Shown: one piece after another, positions 35,393-43,353 of the stretch | How positions within the stretch are numbered: position 1 is the first letter of the stretch | Layout of the letters: each line of letters starts with the position of its first letter | Source of the DNA: Bacteroidales bacterium | GTDB taxonomy: Bacteria; Bacteroidota; Bacteroidia; Bacteroidales; UBA12077 | Length of the DNA: 47,483 nucleotides | Assembly: GCA_003446015.1 (NCBI GenBank) | Contig: DMBU01000057.1 | Coordinates: 1 to 47,483 of the forward strand | Direction: 5' to 3' | The notes under the pieces: model-generated | Told to the model about the DNA's origin: nothing | The model's database searches: none | Seen by the model: only the letters and a program-made list of their open reading frames with translations | Made by a program: the position numbers and the translations under genes

Positions 35393-37288
35393 TCAATTCA
35401 ACGTTAAGCGATTATTAACTAACCTTTCCTGATAGGATTGAATAATTCCTTTTAGCTTTTTCTCGTATTTCAACATTAATAATGAGTCATTTATCATATT
35501 ATTTTGAAGTAAACTATCCTTATCAATATCATAAAAAGCAACACTTTTATTTCCATTAAACTGTAATAAAAAATGATCTTCAATAAGTTGAAAAATCCCA
35601 TTGATATAATTCACTGTAAAATGATTCTCTTTTTCTTCAAAAAGGCTGTTCCCAAAACATATAATCGAATCATTAATTCCAATATAATTTATAATAGTGG
35701 GGAACAAATCTGCCTGCTGAGCAATAATGCTTGATTTTCCCTTGAAAGATGAATCTGAAGGATGAAATAAAATTATTGGAATTGCATAATTACCAAGTTG
35801 ATTATTATAATAATAACTTTCAGCTTGTGCCGTATGATCAGCAGTTATAATAAATAAGGTGTTATTATACCAATCTGCTTTTTTAGCGGTTTCGAAAAAC
35901 TTTTTTAATGAGTAGTCAGTGTATCCTATGCTTTCATGAATATTTAAAGTTCCAATGGGAAACTTTCCTTTATATTTTTCAGGTATTTCGTATGGATGAT
36001 GAGACGTTAATGTAAAAACAGATGTAAAAAAAGGCTCTTTGAATTCTGATAACTTAGTACTGAAATATTGAAGATATTCTTCATCGTAAATACCCCAGTT
36101 TCCATCATAATCTTTATCTGTAGGATATTCATTTTTACCATAATATTTATGGAATCCTGCAATTTTCACAAATTTATCAAACCCCATTGTTCCATTTTTC
36201 CCTCCATGAAAAAATGAAGTATGATATCCCAATTTATCTAGTTCTGTTGCAATAGAATTGATCTTATTGGAAGAATATTTTGAAGTAATATAAGTTTCAT
36301 CAGTAAGTGCAGGCAAACCTGCCATTATTGAAGGTAGCGCTTCCATTGATCTTTTACCATTTGCAAATGCTCGTGTAAAAACCAAACTATTTTCAATTAA
36401 TGAATCTAAAAAAGGGGTATATCCCGAACGATTATTTAAAGTCCCAATGTATTCTCTTGAAAAGCTTTCCAGTATTATAATAACAATATTGTCTTTTTTG
36501 ATATCATCATGTTTGTAATTAATAATTGGAGAGTATACAGAGTCCAGATCATCTTTAGAATAATATTTTGAAGGCTTAACAGATTTTGTTCCCAAAGATT
36601 TAAGAATTGTAAAAGGAGTATTTAAAACTAAAGGAATGTCTTTTGCCGAAGTGTATTCTGCTGCATGTATTACCCGTAATGGTTTTAATTGAAATCCTCC
36701 GCGTCCAAAAACAAGTCCAATACTCATTAAAAGCACAAAAACTCCTGATTGTTTTAAGATTCCAATAAAATTAAAATTGTCTTTTGGGATTTTGCTACTA
36801 TTTATCTTAGGATACAATTTATAAAGTCCGAAACTTAAAGCCACCCAAATAATTATTAGATACCAATAATCTTTAATAAATGCAGGAAGTAAAGTGATGA
36901 AATCTTCTCCAAGCCATTCCGATGAAAAAATGTCTGCAGTAAGTCTTTTATGCTCGAAATCAAAGAATTTAGTGTCGACAAAATTAAGCGCCAGCAAACT
37001 GCTATTAATAATCAAAAATAGCAATATCAATATTCTTTGATAAGACTTATTATTTTTATAGTTACCGGGAATCAGACTTAATACAATAAAAATCAAATTA
37101 AAATAATACAATGCGGATATATCGAAACGAATTCCGAAAAACATGATTTTTATCAATTCAGTAGTGTTTATTGACTCAAAATAACTAACATTAAATAAAT
37201 AAAAGAGGAATCGTGATAAACAAAAGAGGAGAATTAATACTGAAGAACGGTACAAAAATATTTTAATATGATAAAAGTAGTTCTTCAT
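35393..37288 (-). CDS. LtaS/alkaline-phosphatase-superfamily membrane sulfatase
   Basis: 631 residues. Five membrane helices (about residues 13-33, 56-73, 86-105, 138-155 and 180-195) precede an extracytoplasmic sulfatase-fold domain. Likely metal and catalytic residues are Glu274 (LESFSREY), the Ser314 nucleophile in GKRSMEALPS, His430 (TLTSHHPYE) and Asp484-His485 (TADHTAQAE). This is the layout of lipoteichoic acid synthase and of phosphoglycerol or phosphoethanolamine transferases. In a Gram-negative host the substrate is more likely a periplasmic glycan or lipid A head group; that is inference. First gene of the LtaS / MBL / VOC operon. Confidence 0.88.
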   Translation of the reverse strand: MKNYFYHIKIFLYRSSVLILLFCLSRFLFYLFNVSYFESINTTELIKIMFFGIRFDISALYYFNLIFIVLSLIPGNYKNNKSYQRILILLFLIINSSLLALNFVDTKFFDFEHKRLTADIFSSEWLGEDFITLLPAFIKDYWYLIIIWVALSFGLYKLYPKINSSKIPKDNFNFIGILKQSGVFVLLMSIGLVFGRGGFQLKPLRVIHAAEYTSAKDIPLVLNTPFTILKSLGTKSVKPSKYYSKDDLDSVYSPIINYKHDDIKKDNIVIIILESFSREYIGTLNNRSGYTPFLDSLIENSLVFTRAFANGKRSMEALPSIMAGLPALTDETYITSKYSSNKINSIATELDKLGYHTSFFHGGKNGTMGFDKFVKIAGFHKYYGKNEYPTDKDYDGNWGIYDEEYLQYFSTKLSEFKEPFFTSVFTLTSHHPYEIPEKYKGKFPIGTLNIHESIGYTDYSLKKFFETAKKADWYNNTLFIITADHTAQAESYYYNNQLGNYAIPIILFHPSDSSFKGKSSIIAQQADLFPTIINYIGINDSIICFGNSLFEEKENHFTVNYINGIFQLIEDHFLLQFNGNKSVAFYDIDKDSLLQNNMINDSLLMLKYEKKLKGIIQSYQERLVNNRLTLN

Positions 37289-37552
37289 TATTTGAATATA
37301 TTTTTAGAAGTCGCTATTTCTCCAATTTTGTAAAAGTATACACAACTTATGTAATCCCCAAATGTATGATTAATGTCATATATCTGCAATTCGAATAAAA
37401 TACGCGTATAAAAAATTGATTAACAGTACTATATTTTATATCTTGGTGTCTTGTTCGAAAAATATCCCTGAAATTATTTTATATGTTAAAGAACAATACT
37501 TTAAAGCATAAATTTTGAGTTGAAATAATTAGTCTGTTAGCGTGATTATAAA

Positions 37553-37560
37553 TACTTTTG
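37553..37560 (+). promoter_or_regulatory. Promoter -7 box of the epimerase-decarboxylase operon
   Basis: TACTTTTG matches TAnnTTTG exactly and lies 19 bases before the ATG at 37580. No good -33 box is seen at the usual distance. The rest of the 291-base divergent gap (37289-37579) holds no recognised gene or structure. Confidence 0.42.
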
Positions 37561-37579
37561 CAAAAAAAATATTAAGTTT

Positions 37580-37990
37580 ATGAAACCTTCACATATTGAA
37601 CACATTGGAATTGCTGTAAAAAATATCGACGAATCAATAAAATATTATCAGGAGGTATTGGGTCTTGAATGTTATAATATTGAGGAAGTTAAAGATCAAA
37701 AAGTTAAAACTGCCTTTTTTAAAGTTGGTGATACTAAGATTGAATTGCTGGAATCAACTGATCCTGAAGGACCAATTGGTAAATTTATTGAGAAAAAAGG
37801 TGAAGGAATCCATCACATTGCTTTTGCTGTTAAAAATATTGAAGATACCTTAAAACATGCTGAAGAAAAAGGAGTTCAACTTATTGATAAAACTTCGAGA
37901 AAAGGTGCGGAAGGCCTGGATATTGCATTTTTACATCCCAAATCAACATTTGGGGTATTAACTGAATTGTGCGAAAATAAAAACGAATAG
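37580..37990 (+). CDS. mce: Methylmalonyl-CoA epimerase
   Basis: 136 residues, the standard length. Two beta-alpha-beta-beta-beta VOC modules are visible: IEHIGIAVKNIDESIKYYQEVL at the start and GIHHIAFAVKNIEDTLKHAEEKG in the second half. Metal ligands fit His8, a mid-protein Gln or Glu, His in IHHIAF and the C-terminal Glu (LTELCE). It interconverts (S)- and (R)-methylmalonyl-CoA in the succinate-propionate pathway. It heads the operon of the Na+-translocating decarboxylase, starting 31 bases before the alpha subunit gene. Methylmalonyl-CoA mutase is not in the window. Confidence 0.93.
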   Translation: MKPSHIEHIGIAVKNIDESIKYYQEVLGLECYNIEEVKDQKVKTAFFKVGDTKIELLESTDPEGPIGKFIEKKGEGIHHIAFAVKNIEDTLKHAEEKGVQLIDKTSRKGAEGLDIAFLHPKSTFGVLTELCENKNE

Positions 37991-38021
37991 AAACTACGAA
38001 ATATAATTTCTAATTAACGAA

Positions 38022-39581
38022 ATGAGTAAACAAGATAAAATTAAGCAATTAATTGACTTAAGAGTCGAAGCCAAATTGGGTGGTGGCGAAAAGAAAATTG
38101 AAGCACAACACAAAAAGGGTAAAATGACTGCCCGTGAACGTATTGAAATTCTTTTGGACGAAGGAAGTTTTGAAGAATACGATATGTTTGTTACACACAG
38201 ATGTACAAATTTTGGCATGGAGAAAACTAAAGTTCTCGGTGACGGTGTCGTAACTGGTACCGGTACAATTGATGGGAGGGTAGTTTTTGTATATGCTCAG
38301 GATTTTACCGTTTTTGGAGGGTCTTTATCGGAGCCTTTTGCAAAGAAAATTTGCAAAGTAATGGATATGGCTATGAAAGTTGGAGCTCCTATTATTGGTA
38401 TTAATGACAGTGGTGGAGCACGTATTCAGGAAGGTGTAACTAGTTTAGCAGGTTATGCTGATATTTTCCAACGAAATATTATGGCTTCAGGAGTAATCCC
38501 TCAAATTTCAGCTATTTTTGGTCCTTGTGCAGGCGGTGCAGTATATTCTCCTGCATTGACCGATTTTGTTATGATGACAGAAAATACCAGTTACATGTTT
38601 GTAACCGGACCTAAGGTCGTAAAAACTGTTACGGGAGAAGATATTTCTACTGAAGATTTGGGTGGTGCACATGTTCATTCTACAAAATCTGGTGTTTCAC
38701 ATTTTATGCTTGAGGACGAAGAAGAAGGATTATTATTAATCAGAAAACTTTTAAGTTACCTTCCTCAAAACAATTTAGAGGAACCACCTTCAGTTGATTG
38801 TAACGATCCAATTGATCGTTTAGATGATGCTTTAAATATGATTATTCCTGAGAACCCAAATCAGCCTTATGATATTAAAGATATTATTTATTCGATGGTT
38901 GATTACAATGAGTTTTTAGAAGTACATAGAAACTATGCTAAGAATATAGTTGTAGGATTTGCAAAATTTGATGGTATCCCTGTTGGAATTGTAGCCAACC
39001 AACCTAACTTTCTTGCTGGAGTTTTAGATATAGATGCTTCACGAAAAGCTGCTCGTTTTGTTCGTTTTTGCGATGCTTTTAATATTTCTATCTTAACTCT
39101 GGTTGATGTGCCTGGTTTCTTACCTGGTAGTAGTCAGGAATATGGTGGAATTATTACTCATGGTGCAAAATTGATGTTTGCATACGGAGAAGCTACTGTA
39201 CCTAAAGTAACAGTGACTCTCAGAAAATCATATGGTGGCGCTCACGATGTTATGAGTTCCAAACAACTTCGCGGTGATATTAACTACGCATGGCCATCAG
39301 CAGAAATTGCTGTTATGGGAGCAGCAGGAGCAGTGGAAGTATTATATGGTCGGGAATTAAGCGAGATTGAAGATCCAACGGAAAGAGCTAAGTTTATTGC
39401 AGAAAAAGAAGCTGAGTATAAAGAGAAATTTGCTAATCCATATCAAGCAGCAAGCTTAGGATATATTGATGACATCATCGAACCACGAAACTCAAGGTTC
39501 AGAATTATAAGAGCTTTTGAAATGCTTCAGACTAAGAAGGATACCAATCCACCTAAGAAACATTCAAATATTCCTTTGTAA
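38022..39581 (+). CDS. mmdA: Methylmalonyl-CoA decarboxylase alpha subunit (carboxyltransferase)
   Basis: 519 residues, typical for the biotin-dependent carboxyltransferase family. The two crotonase-like halves each show their oxyanion glycines: DSGGARIQEG and GPCAGGAVYSPAL in the first, SYGGAHDVM and the VMGAAGAVE segment in the second. The acyl-CoA pocket GFLPGSSQEYGGII is present. It moves carboxyl from methylmalonyl-CoA to biotin, giving propionyl-CoA; the reverse, as in propionyl-CoA carboxylase, is the same chemistry. The neighbouring beta and gamma genes make the Na+-pumping decarboxylase the better call, because no biotin carboxylase subunit is present. Confidence 0.93.
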   Translation: MSKQDKIKQLIDLRVEAKLGGGEKKIEAQHKKGKMTARERIEILLDEGSFEEYDMFVTHRCTNFGMEKTKVLGDGVVTGTGTIDGRVVFVYAQDFTVFGGSLSEPFAKKICKVMDMAMKVGAPIIGINDSGGARIQEGVTSLAGYADIFQRNIMASGVIPQISAIFGPCAGGAVYSPALTDFVMMTENTSYMFVTGPKVVKTVTGEDISTEDLGGAHVHSTKSGVSHFMLEDEEEGLLLIRKLLSYLPQNNLEEPPSVDCNDPIDRLDDALNMIIPENPNQPYDIKDIIYSMVDYNEFLEVHRNYAKNIVVGFAKFDGIPVGIVANQPNFLAGVLDIDASRKAARFVRFCDAFNISILTLVDVPGFLPGSSQEYGGIITHGAKLMFAYGEATVPKVTVTLRKSYGGAHDVMSSKQLRGDINYAWPSAEIAVMGAAGAVEVLYGRELSEIEDPTERAKFIAEKEAEYKEKFANPYQAASLGYIDDIIEPRNSRFRIIRAFEMLQTKKDTNPPKKHSNIPL

Positions 39582-39592
39582 AATAAATAATT

Positions 39593-39967
39593 ATGAATTT
39601 AATTATAGCTGATAAAGTTATTGATTTTTCGAGTATAGGCGGATCAGGGTTAACTATTGCCATAGTTGGTTGGTTAATTGTTTTTGCTGCATTGTTGTTA
39701 TTGGTAATCATATTTACACAAGTACCAAAACTTATTTATTACAATTCAAGGAAAAAGCTAAAACAAAAAACGAAGCAATCTAGTGTAACTGATGATGATT
39801 TGCTCGTTACTGGGGATGTTAGTGCAGCAATTTCCATGGCACTATATTTATTCTTTGACGAGTTGCACGACGAAGAAAGCAATGTAATAACAATTCAACG
39901 TGTGAGAAAGGTATATTCTCCATGGAGTTCAAAAATTTATGGATTAAGAGTTTGGCCAAGAAATTAA
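39593..39967 (+). CDS. Na+-translocating decarboxylase gamma subunit (OadG-like)
   Basis: 124 residues. One membrane helix (about 18-42) is followed by a basic, then acidic cytoplasmic part. The Bacteroidota-type OadG tail is clear: ALYLFFDELHDEESNVITI and YSPWSSKIYGLR. Gamma subunits hold the membrane pump together and bind the carboxyltransferase. It sits 11 bases after mmdA and 10 before the biotin carrier, in the usual alpha-gamma-delta-beta order. Confidence 0.87.
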   Translation: MNLIIADKVIDFSSIGGSGLTIAIVGWLIVFAALLLLVIIFTQVPKLIYYNSRKKLKQKTKQSSVTDDDLLVTGDVSAAISMALYLFFDELHDEESNVITIQRVRKVYSPWSSKIYGLRVWPRN

Positions 39968-39977
39968 TTATTATAAG

Positions 39978-40406
39978 ATGAAAAAATTCAAATTTACAAT
40001 ACGAGGTAACGAATACGAAGTTGAAATTAAAGATATCGATGGAGACATTGCAAATATCGAAGTAAATGGAACTTCTTATGAGGTTGGTATTCAGCAAGAA
40101 AAAGTCAAAACTTCAAAAACACCTACCTTAGTTCGTCCAAATGTTCCGGTCGATCGTAAAGACAGTAAGATCAAAAAGACTGTTAGCAGTAGAGCTTATT
40201 CATTAAAAGCACCTCTCCCTGGAAGTATCTTTAAGATCCTGAAAAACGAAGGCGACGAAGTGAAAAAAGGCGAAACGATCATGATTATGGAAGCCATGAA
40301 AATGGAAAATAATATCCAATCGGAGAAAGAAGGAAAAATTATTAGTATGAAGGTCAAAGTGGGTGATTCAGTGCTTCAGAATGATGTATTAGCAGAAATA
40401 GAATAA
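39978..40406 (+). CDS. mmdC: Biotin carrier subunit of the decarboxylase
   Basis: 142 residues. A short N-terminal beta domain (FTIRGNEYEVEIKDID) and a flexible linker with Lys, Thr and Pro precede the biotinyl domain from about residue 75. The biotin attachment motif is EAMKMEN with Lys108, in the normal position about 35 residues from the C-terminus. It shuttles the carboxyl group from the alpha subunit to the membrane beta subunit. It starts 10 bases after the gamma gene and ends 6 bases before the beta gene. Confidence 0.93.
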   Translation: MKKFKFTIRGNEYEVEIKDIDGDIANIEVNGTSYEVGIQQEKVKTSKTPTLVRPNVPVDRKDSKIKKTVSSRAYSLKAPLPGSIFKILKNEGDEVKKGETIMIMEAMKMENNIQSEKEGKIISMKVKVGDSVLQNDVLAEIE

Positions 40407-40412
40407 TTTTTT

Positions 40413-41933
40413 ATGAAGAAAATAAATAGTATGAAAAAGCTAGGCTTAATTATTTTTGCAATTTTATTTTTCCTTGCAAATTATGCTAATGCTGCTAACA
40501 ATGATCCAATTAATTCATTGACAAAAAACAAATGGATTAATAAATCAGATGGATATAAAGTTAGTGTCGATTCAGATAGAACTGTAGAAAGATACAAAGC
40601 CCTTAAATTTGAAGATAATAGAAGTTTTGTATTCGATTCAGTAAAAACAAAATATACAGGCGAATGGAAACTGATAGGTGAAAGTATTTATCTTGAGTTT
40701 CATGATTCCAATATTAAAACCAAAACAGCTAAAATAGAAAACAAAAAACTGGTTGTTGGAAAAGATTCATATAAATCCTATTCCGGAGCTGTTGCAGGAT
40801 TATTTAATTTCTATGAGTTTACTGGTGTTCCAAATGCAACATGGGGCCATATGATTATGGTTATAGTTGGTATCTTTTTCATTTTCTTGGCAATTCGATA
40901 CGAATATGAACCTTTGTTGTTAATACCTATTGGTTTTGGAATTATTATTGGTAATATTCCGTTTTTTCAGGGCATTGGATTCAATTTGCAATTAGGGATT
41001 TACGAAGAGGGCAGCGTACTGAACTACTTATATTATGGTGTGCGTAAGGGGATTTATCCTCCGCTTATATTCTTAGGCATCGGTGCAATGACTGATTTCT
41101 CATCTTTAATTTCTAATCCTAAATTAATGATTCTTGGAGCAGCAGCACAGCTAGGAATTTTCTTAACATTTCTTGGAGCATTAGTATTAGGATTTAATCC
41201 GGCAGAAGCTGGTGCAATAGGTATTATTGGTGGTGCTGATGGACCAACTGCTATTTTCTTATCTTCGAAATTAGCTCCACATCTTATTGGTCCGATTGCC
41301 ATTGCAGCTTATTCATATATGGCCCTGGTTCCAATTATTCAGCCTCCATTTATGAGATTGCTTACAACAAAGAAAGAACGATTAATTAGAATGAAACCTC
41401 CTCGTTCTGTTTCTAAACTGGAAAAAATCATGTTCCCTATTGTAGGTTTATTACTTACGGCTTATATTTCTCCAAGTGCGCTACCTTTATTGGGAATGTT
41501 ATTTTTTGGAAATCTTTTAAAAGAATCTACCGTAACTAAACGATTAGCCGACACAGCAAGAAATGCTTTAATTGATATTGTAACCATCTTATTAGGTTTA
41601 ACAGTTGGAGCATCAACACAAGCAGATGTTTTCTTAACACCTCAATCTATGTGGATTTTTGGCTTAGGAGCTTTATCTTTTATTATTGCAACTTGTGGTG
41701 GATTATTATTTGCTAAATTAATGAATGTTTTTCTGAAGGGTGATAATAAGATTAATCCTTTGATCGGTGCAGCCGGTGTTTCAGCAGTTCCTGATAGTGC
41801 AAGGGTTGCTCAAATCGAAGGATTAAAGGCTGATCCTACAAACCACTTGTTAATGCACGCAATGGCACCAAATGTTTCTGGTGTAATTGGTTCTGCAGTA
41901 GCAGCTGGTATTTTGTTGAGTTTTTTAATGTAA
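40413..41933 (+). CDS. mmdB: Na+-translocating decarboxylase beta subunit with extra exported N-terminal domain
   Basis: 506 residues; the family is normally about 370-430. Residues about 147-506 form the membrane pump, with GGADGPTAIF (the Na+-binding aspartate motif), FLGIGAMTDFSSLI and the late GAAGVSAVPDSARVAQ. In front are a signal-like segment (about 8-27, ending NYANA) and a beta-rich domain (about 28-130) with LTKNKWI, LKFEDNRSFVF and YTGEWKLIGESIYLEF, which reads like a small lipocalin-like or META-like domain. The pump decarboxylates carboxybiotin and exports Na+. A second Met at residue 7 is an alternative start. It ends the operon and is followed by a terminator. Confidence 0.9.
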   Translation: MKKINSMKKLGLIIFAILFFLANYANAANNDPINSLTKNKWINKSDGYKVSVDSDRTVERYKALKFEDNRSFVFDSVKTKYTGEWKLIGESIYLEFHDSNIKTKTAKIENKKLVVGKDSYKSYSGAVAGLFNFYEFTGVPNATWGHMIMVIVGIFFIFLAIRYEYEPLLLIPIGFGIIIGNIPFFQGIGFNLQLGIYEEGSVLNYLYYGVRKGIYPPLIFLGIGAMTDFSSLISNPKLMILGAAAQLGIFLTFLGALVLGFNPAEAGAIGIIGGADGPTAIFLSSKLAPHLIGPIAIAAYSYMALVPIIQPPFMRLLTTKKERLIRMKPPRSVSKLEKIMFPIVGLLLTAYISPSALPLLGMLFFGNLLKESTVTKRLADTARNALIDIVTILLGLTVGASTQADVFLTPQSMWIFGLGALSFIIATCGGLLFAKLMNVFLKGDNKINPLIGAAGVSAVPDSARVAQIEGLKADPTNHLLMHAMAPNVSGVIGSAVAAGILLSFLM

Positions 41934-41955
41934 AAAACGATTAAAATATTTCTGG

Positions 41956-41981
41956 GGGTCAGCAAAAACTGACCCTTTTTT
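41956..41981 (+). terminator. Intrinsic terminator after the decarboxylase operon
   Basis: Perfect stem GGGTCAG (41956-41962) with CTGACCC (41969-41975), loop CAAAAA, then a T-run. Confidence 0.93.
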
Positions 41982-42021
41982 ATACAATAGAATTAAATCT
42001 TAGTGAATTTTTAATTGAAGC

Positions 42022-42051
42022 TTTTAAAACTGTTTTCGATTAGTATATTTG
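42022..42051 (+). promoter_or_regulatory. Bacteroidota-type promoter of the citrate lyase operon
   Basis: Exact -7 box TATATTTG (42044-42051), with TTTT (42022-42025) 18 bases upstream as a weak -33 box. It lies 36 bases before the ATG at 42088. Confidence 0.48.
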
Positions 42052-42087
42052 TATTTTAATGAATAACAACTCTAAAAATAAACACGA

Positions 42088-43317
42088 ATGAGTAATAAAA
42101 TTGCTACCGCTGGTAATACAGGTAAAAAAGTCCGCTCTGATTGTTTTGTAACACTTGAGCTAAAGGATTCGGGAGGAATTCAAATAGACCAAAAAAGTAA
42201 AGTCGAAGTGATGTACGGTAAAGCAAATATCGAATTATGTAAAGATATTCTTTCATTTTTCGGAATTGAAAATGCTTTACTTACTTTAGAAGATAAAGGA
42301 GCTGTGCCATTAGTTATTGCTGCACGTATAGAAGCTGTAATAAAACAATTAATTGATACAGACAAAGAATATCTTTTAGAATTTATTGAAGAAAATAATT
42401 ATACTTCAGAAAAAGAACAATTTCGTTTTTCAAGATTGTACCTGCCCGGGAATTCTCCAAGTATGATGTTGAATGCCGGAATACATGATCCTAATGGAAT
42501 TATTCTCGACCTTGAAGATTCTGTTGCATTTACCAAAAAGAAGGAAGCACAGCTTTTGGTTCGCAATGCATTACGTGGAATTGATTTTTATGGTGCTGAG
42601 CGTATGGTGCGTATTAATCAGTTTCCCAAAGGTCTTGAAGATCTTAAATATCTTATTCCTCATAATGTTCATATGTTGTTGGTTCCTAAATGTGAAGGAG
42701 CAGATCAAATAAAACAACTGGAAGAAAAAATAGAAAAAATTAAATCAGAGCATAAAATTACAAGACCCTTATTATTAATGCCAATAATTGAAAGCGCATT
42801 GGGAGTTGAAAAAGCATTTGAAATTGCTACTGCATCAGAAAATGTTGTTGCCATGGCAATAGGTTTAGAAGATTATACTGCTGATTTGGGTGCACGCAGA
42901 ACCAACGAAGCTGTGGAGTCTTTTTATGCTCGAACAAGAATGGTAAATGCATGTAAAGCAGCACATATCCAGGCAATCGATTCTGTATTTTCGGATGTCG
43001 GCGATATGGATGCCCTTCGCGAAAATGTGAAAGTTTCAAAGGGTCTGGGGTTTGAAGGAATGGGATGTATTCATCCTCGACAAATTAAGGTTATACATGA
43101 AAGTTTTGCCCCTGAAGCCGATGAGATTGATAAAGCAAAGAAAATTGTTAATGCATTTATTGATGCAACTGAAAAGGGTTTGGGAGTTGTATCCTTAGGA
43201 ACAAAGATGATTGATCCTCCTGTAGTAAAAAGAGCAGAAAAAACAATCCATCTGGCAACCAGTTTAGGTCTTATTTCCGAAAACTGGAGAGATGAATTTA
43301 TAAATATTGCAGAATAA
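42088..43317 (+). CDS. Fused citrate lyase acyl carrier (CitD) and beta subunit (CitE)
   Basis: 409 residues combining two subunits that are usually separate. Residues 1 to about 90 match CitD: AGNTGKKVRSDCFVTLEL, a central KVEVMYGKANIELCKDIL, then DKGAVPLVIAARIEAVI. Ser17 lies where CitD carries its phosphoribosyl-dephospho-CoA group. Residues about 112-409 match CitE: RLYLPGNSPSMM, GIILDLEDSVA, MAIGLEDYTADLG and GMGCIHPRQIKVI, with the acidic metal ligands of the CitE/HpcH aldolase family. The complex cleaves citrate to oxaloacetate and acetate. CitF follows 36 bases later. A citramalate lyase is an alternative substrate assignment. No CitC, CitX or CitG is visible. Confidence 0.88.
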   Translation: MSNKIATAGNTGKKVRSDCFVTLELKDSGGIQIDQKSKVEVMYGKANIELCKDILSFFGIENALLTLEDKGAVPLVIAARIEAVIKQLIDTDKEYLLEFIEENNYTSEKEQFRFSRLYLPGNSPSMMLNAGIHDPNGIILDLEDSVAFTKKKEAQLLVRNALRGIDFYGAERMVRINQFPKGLEDLKYLIPHNVHMLLVPKCEGADQIKQLEEKIEKIKSEHKITRPLLLMPIIESALGVEKAFEIATASENVVAMAIGLEDYTADLGARRTNEAVESFYARTRMVNACKAAHIQAIDSVFSDVGDMDALRENVKVSKGLGFEGMGCIHPRQIKVIHESFAPEADEIDKAKKIVNAFIDATEKGLGVVSLGTKMIDPPVVKRAEKTIHLATSLGLISENWRDEFINIAE

Positions 43318-43353
43318 TAACTCGACAAAATAACCCAAAATAAATTATAGTTT

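Noticed and set aside
38022..40406. Acetyl-/propionyl-CoA carboxylase complex
   Set aside because: No biotin carboxylase subunit is present, while OadG- and OadB-type membrane subunits are, so a Na+-pumping decarboxylase fits better.
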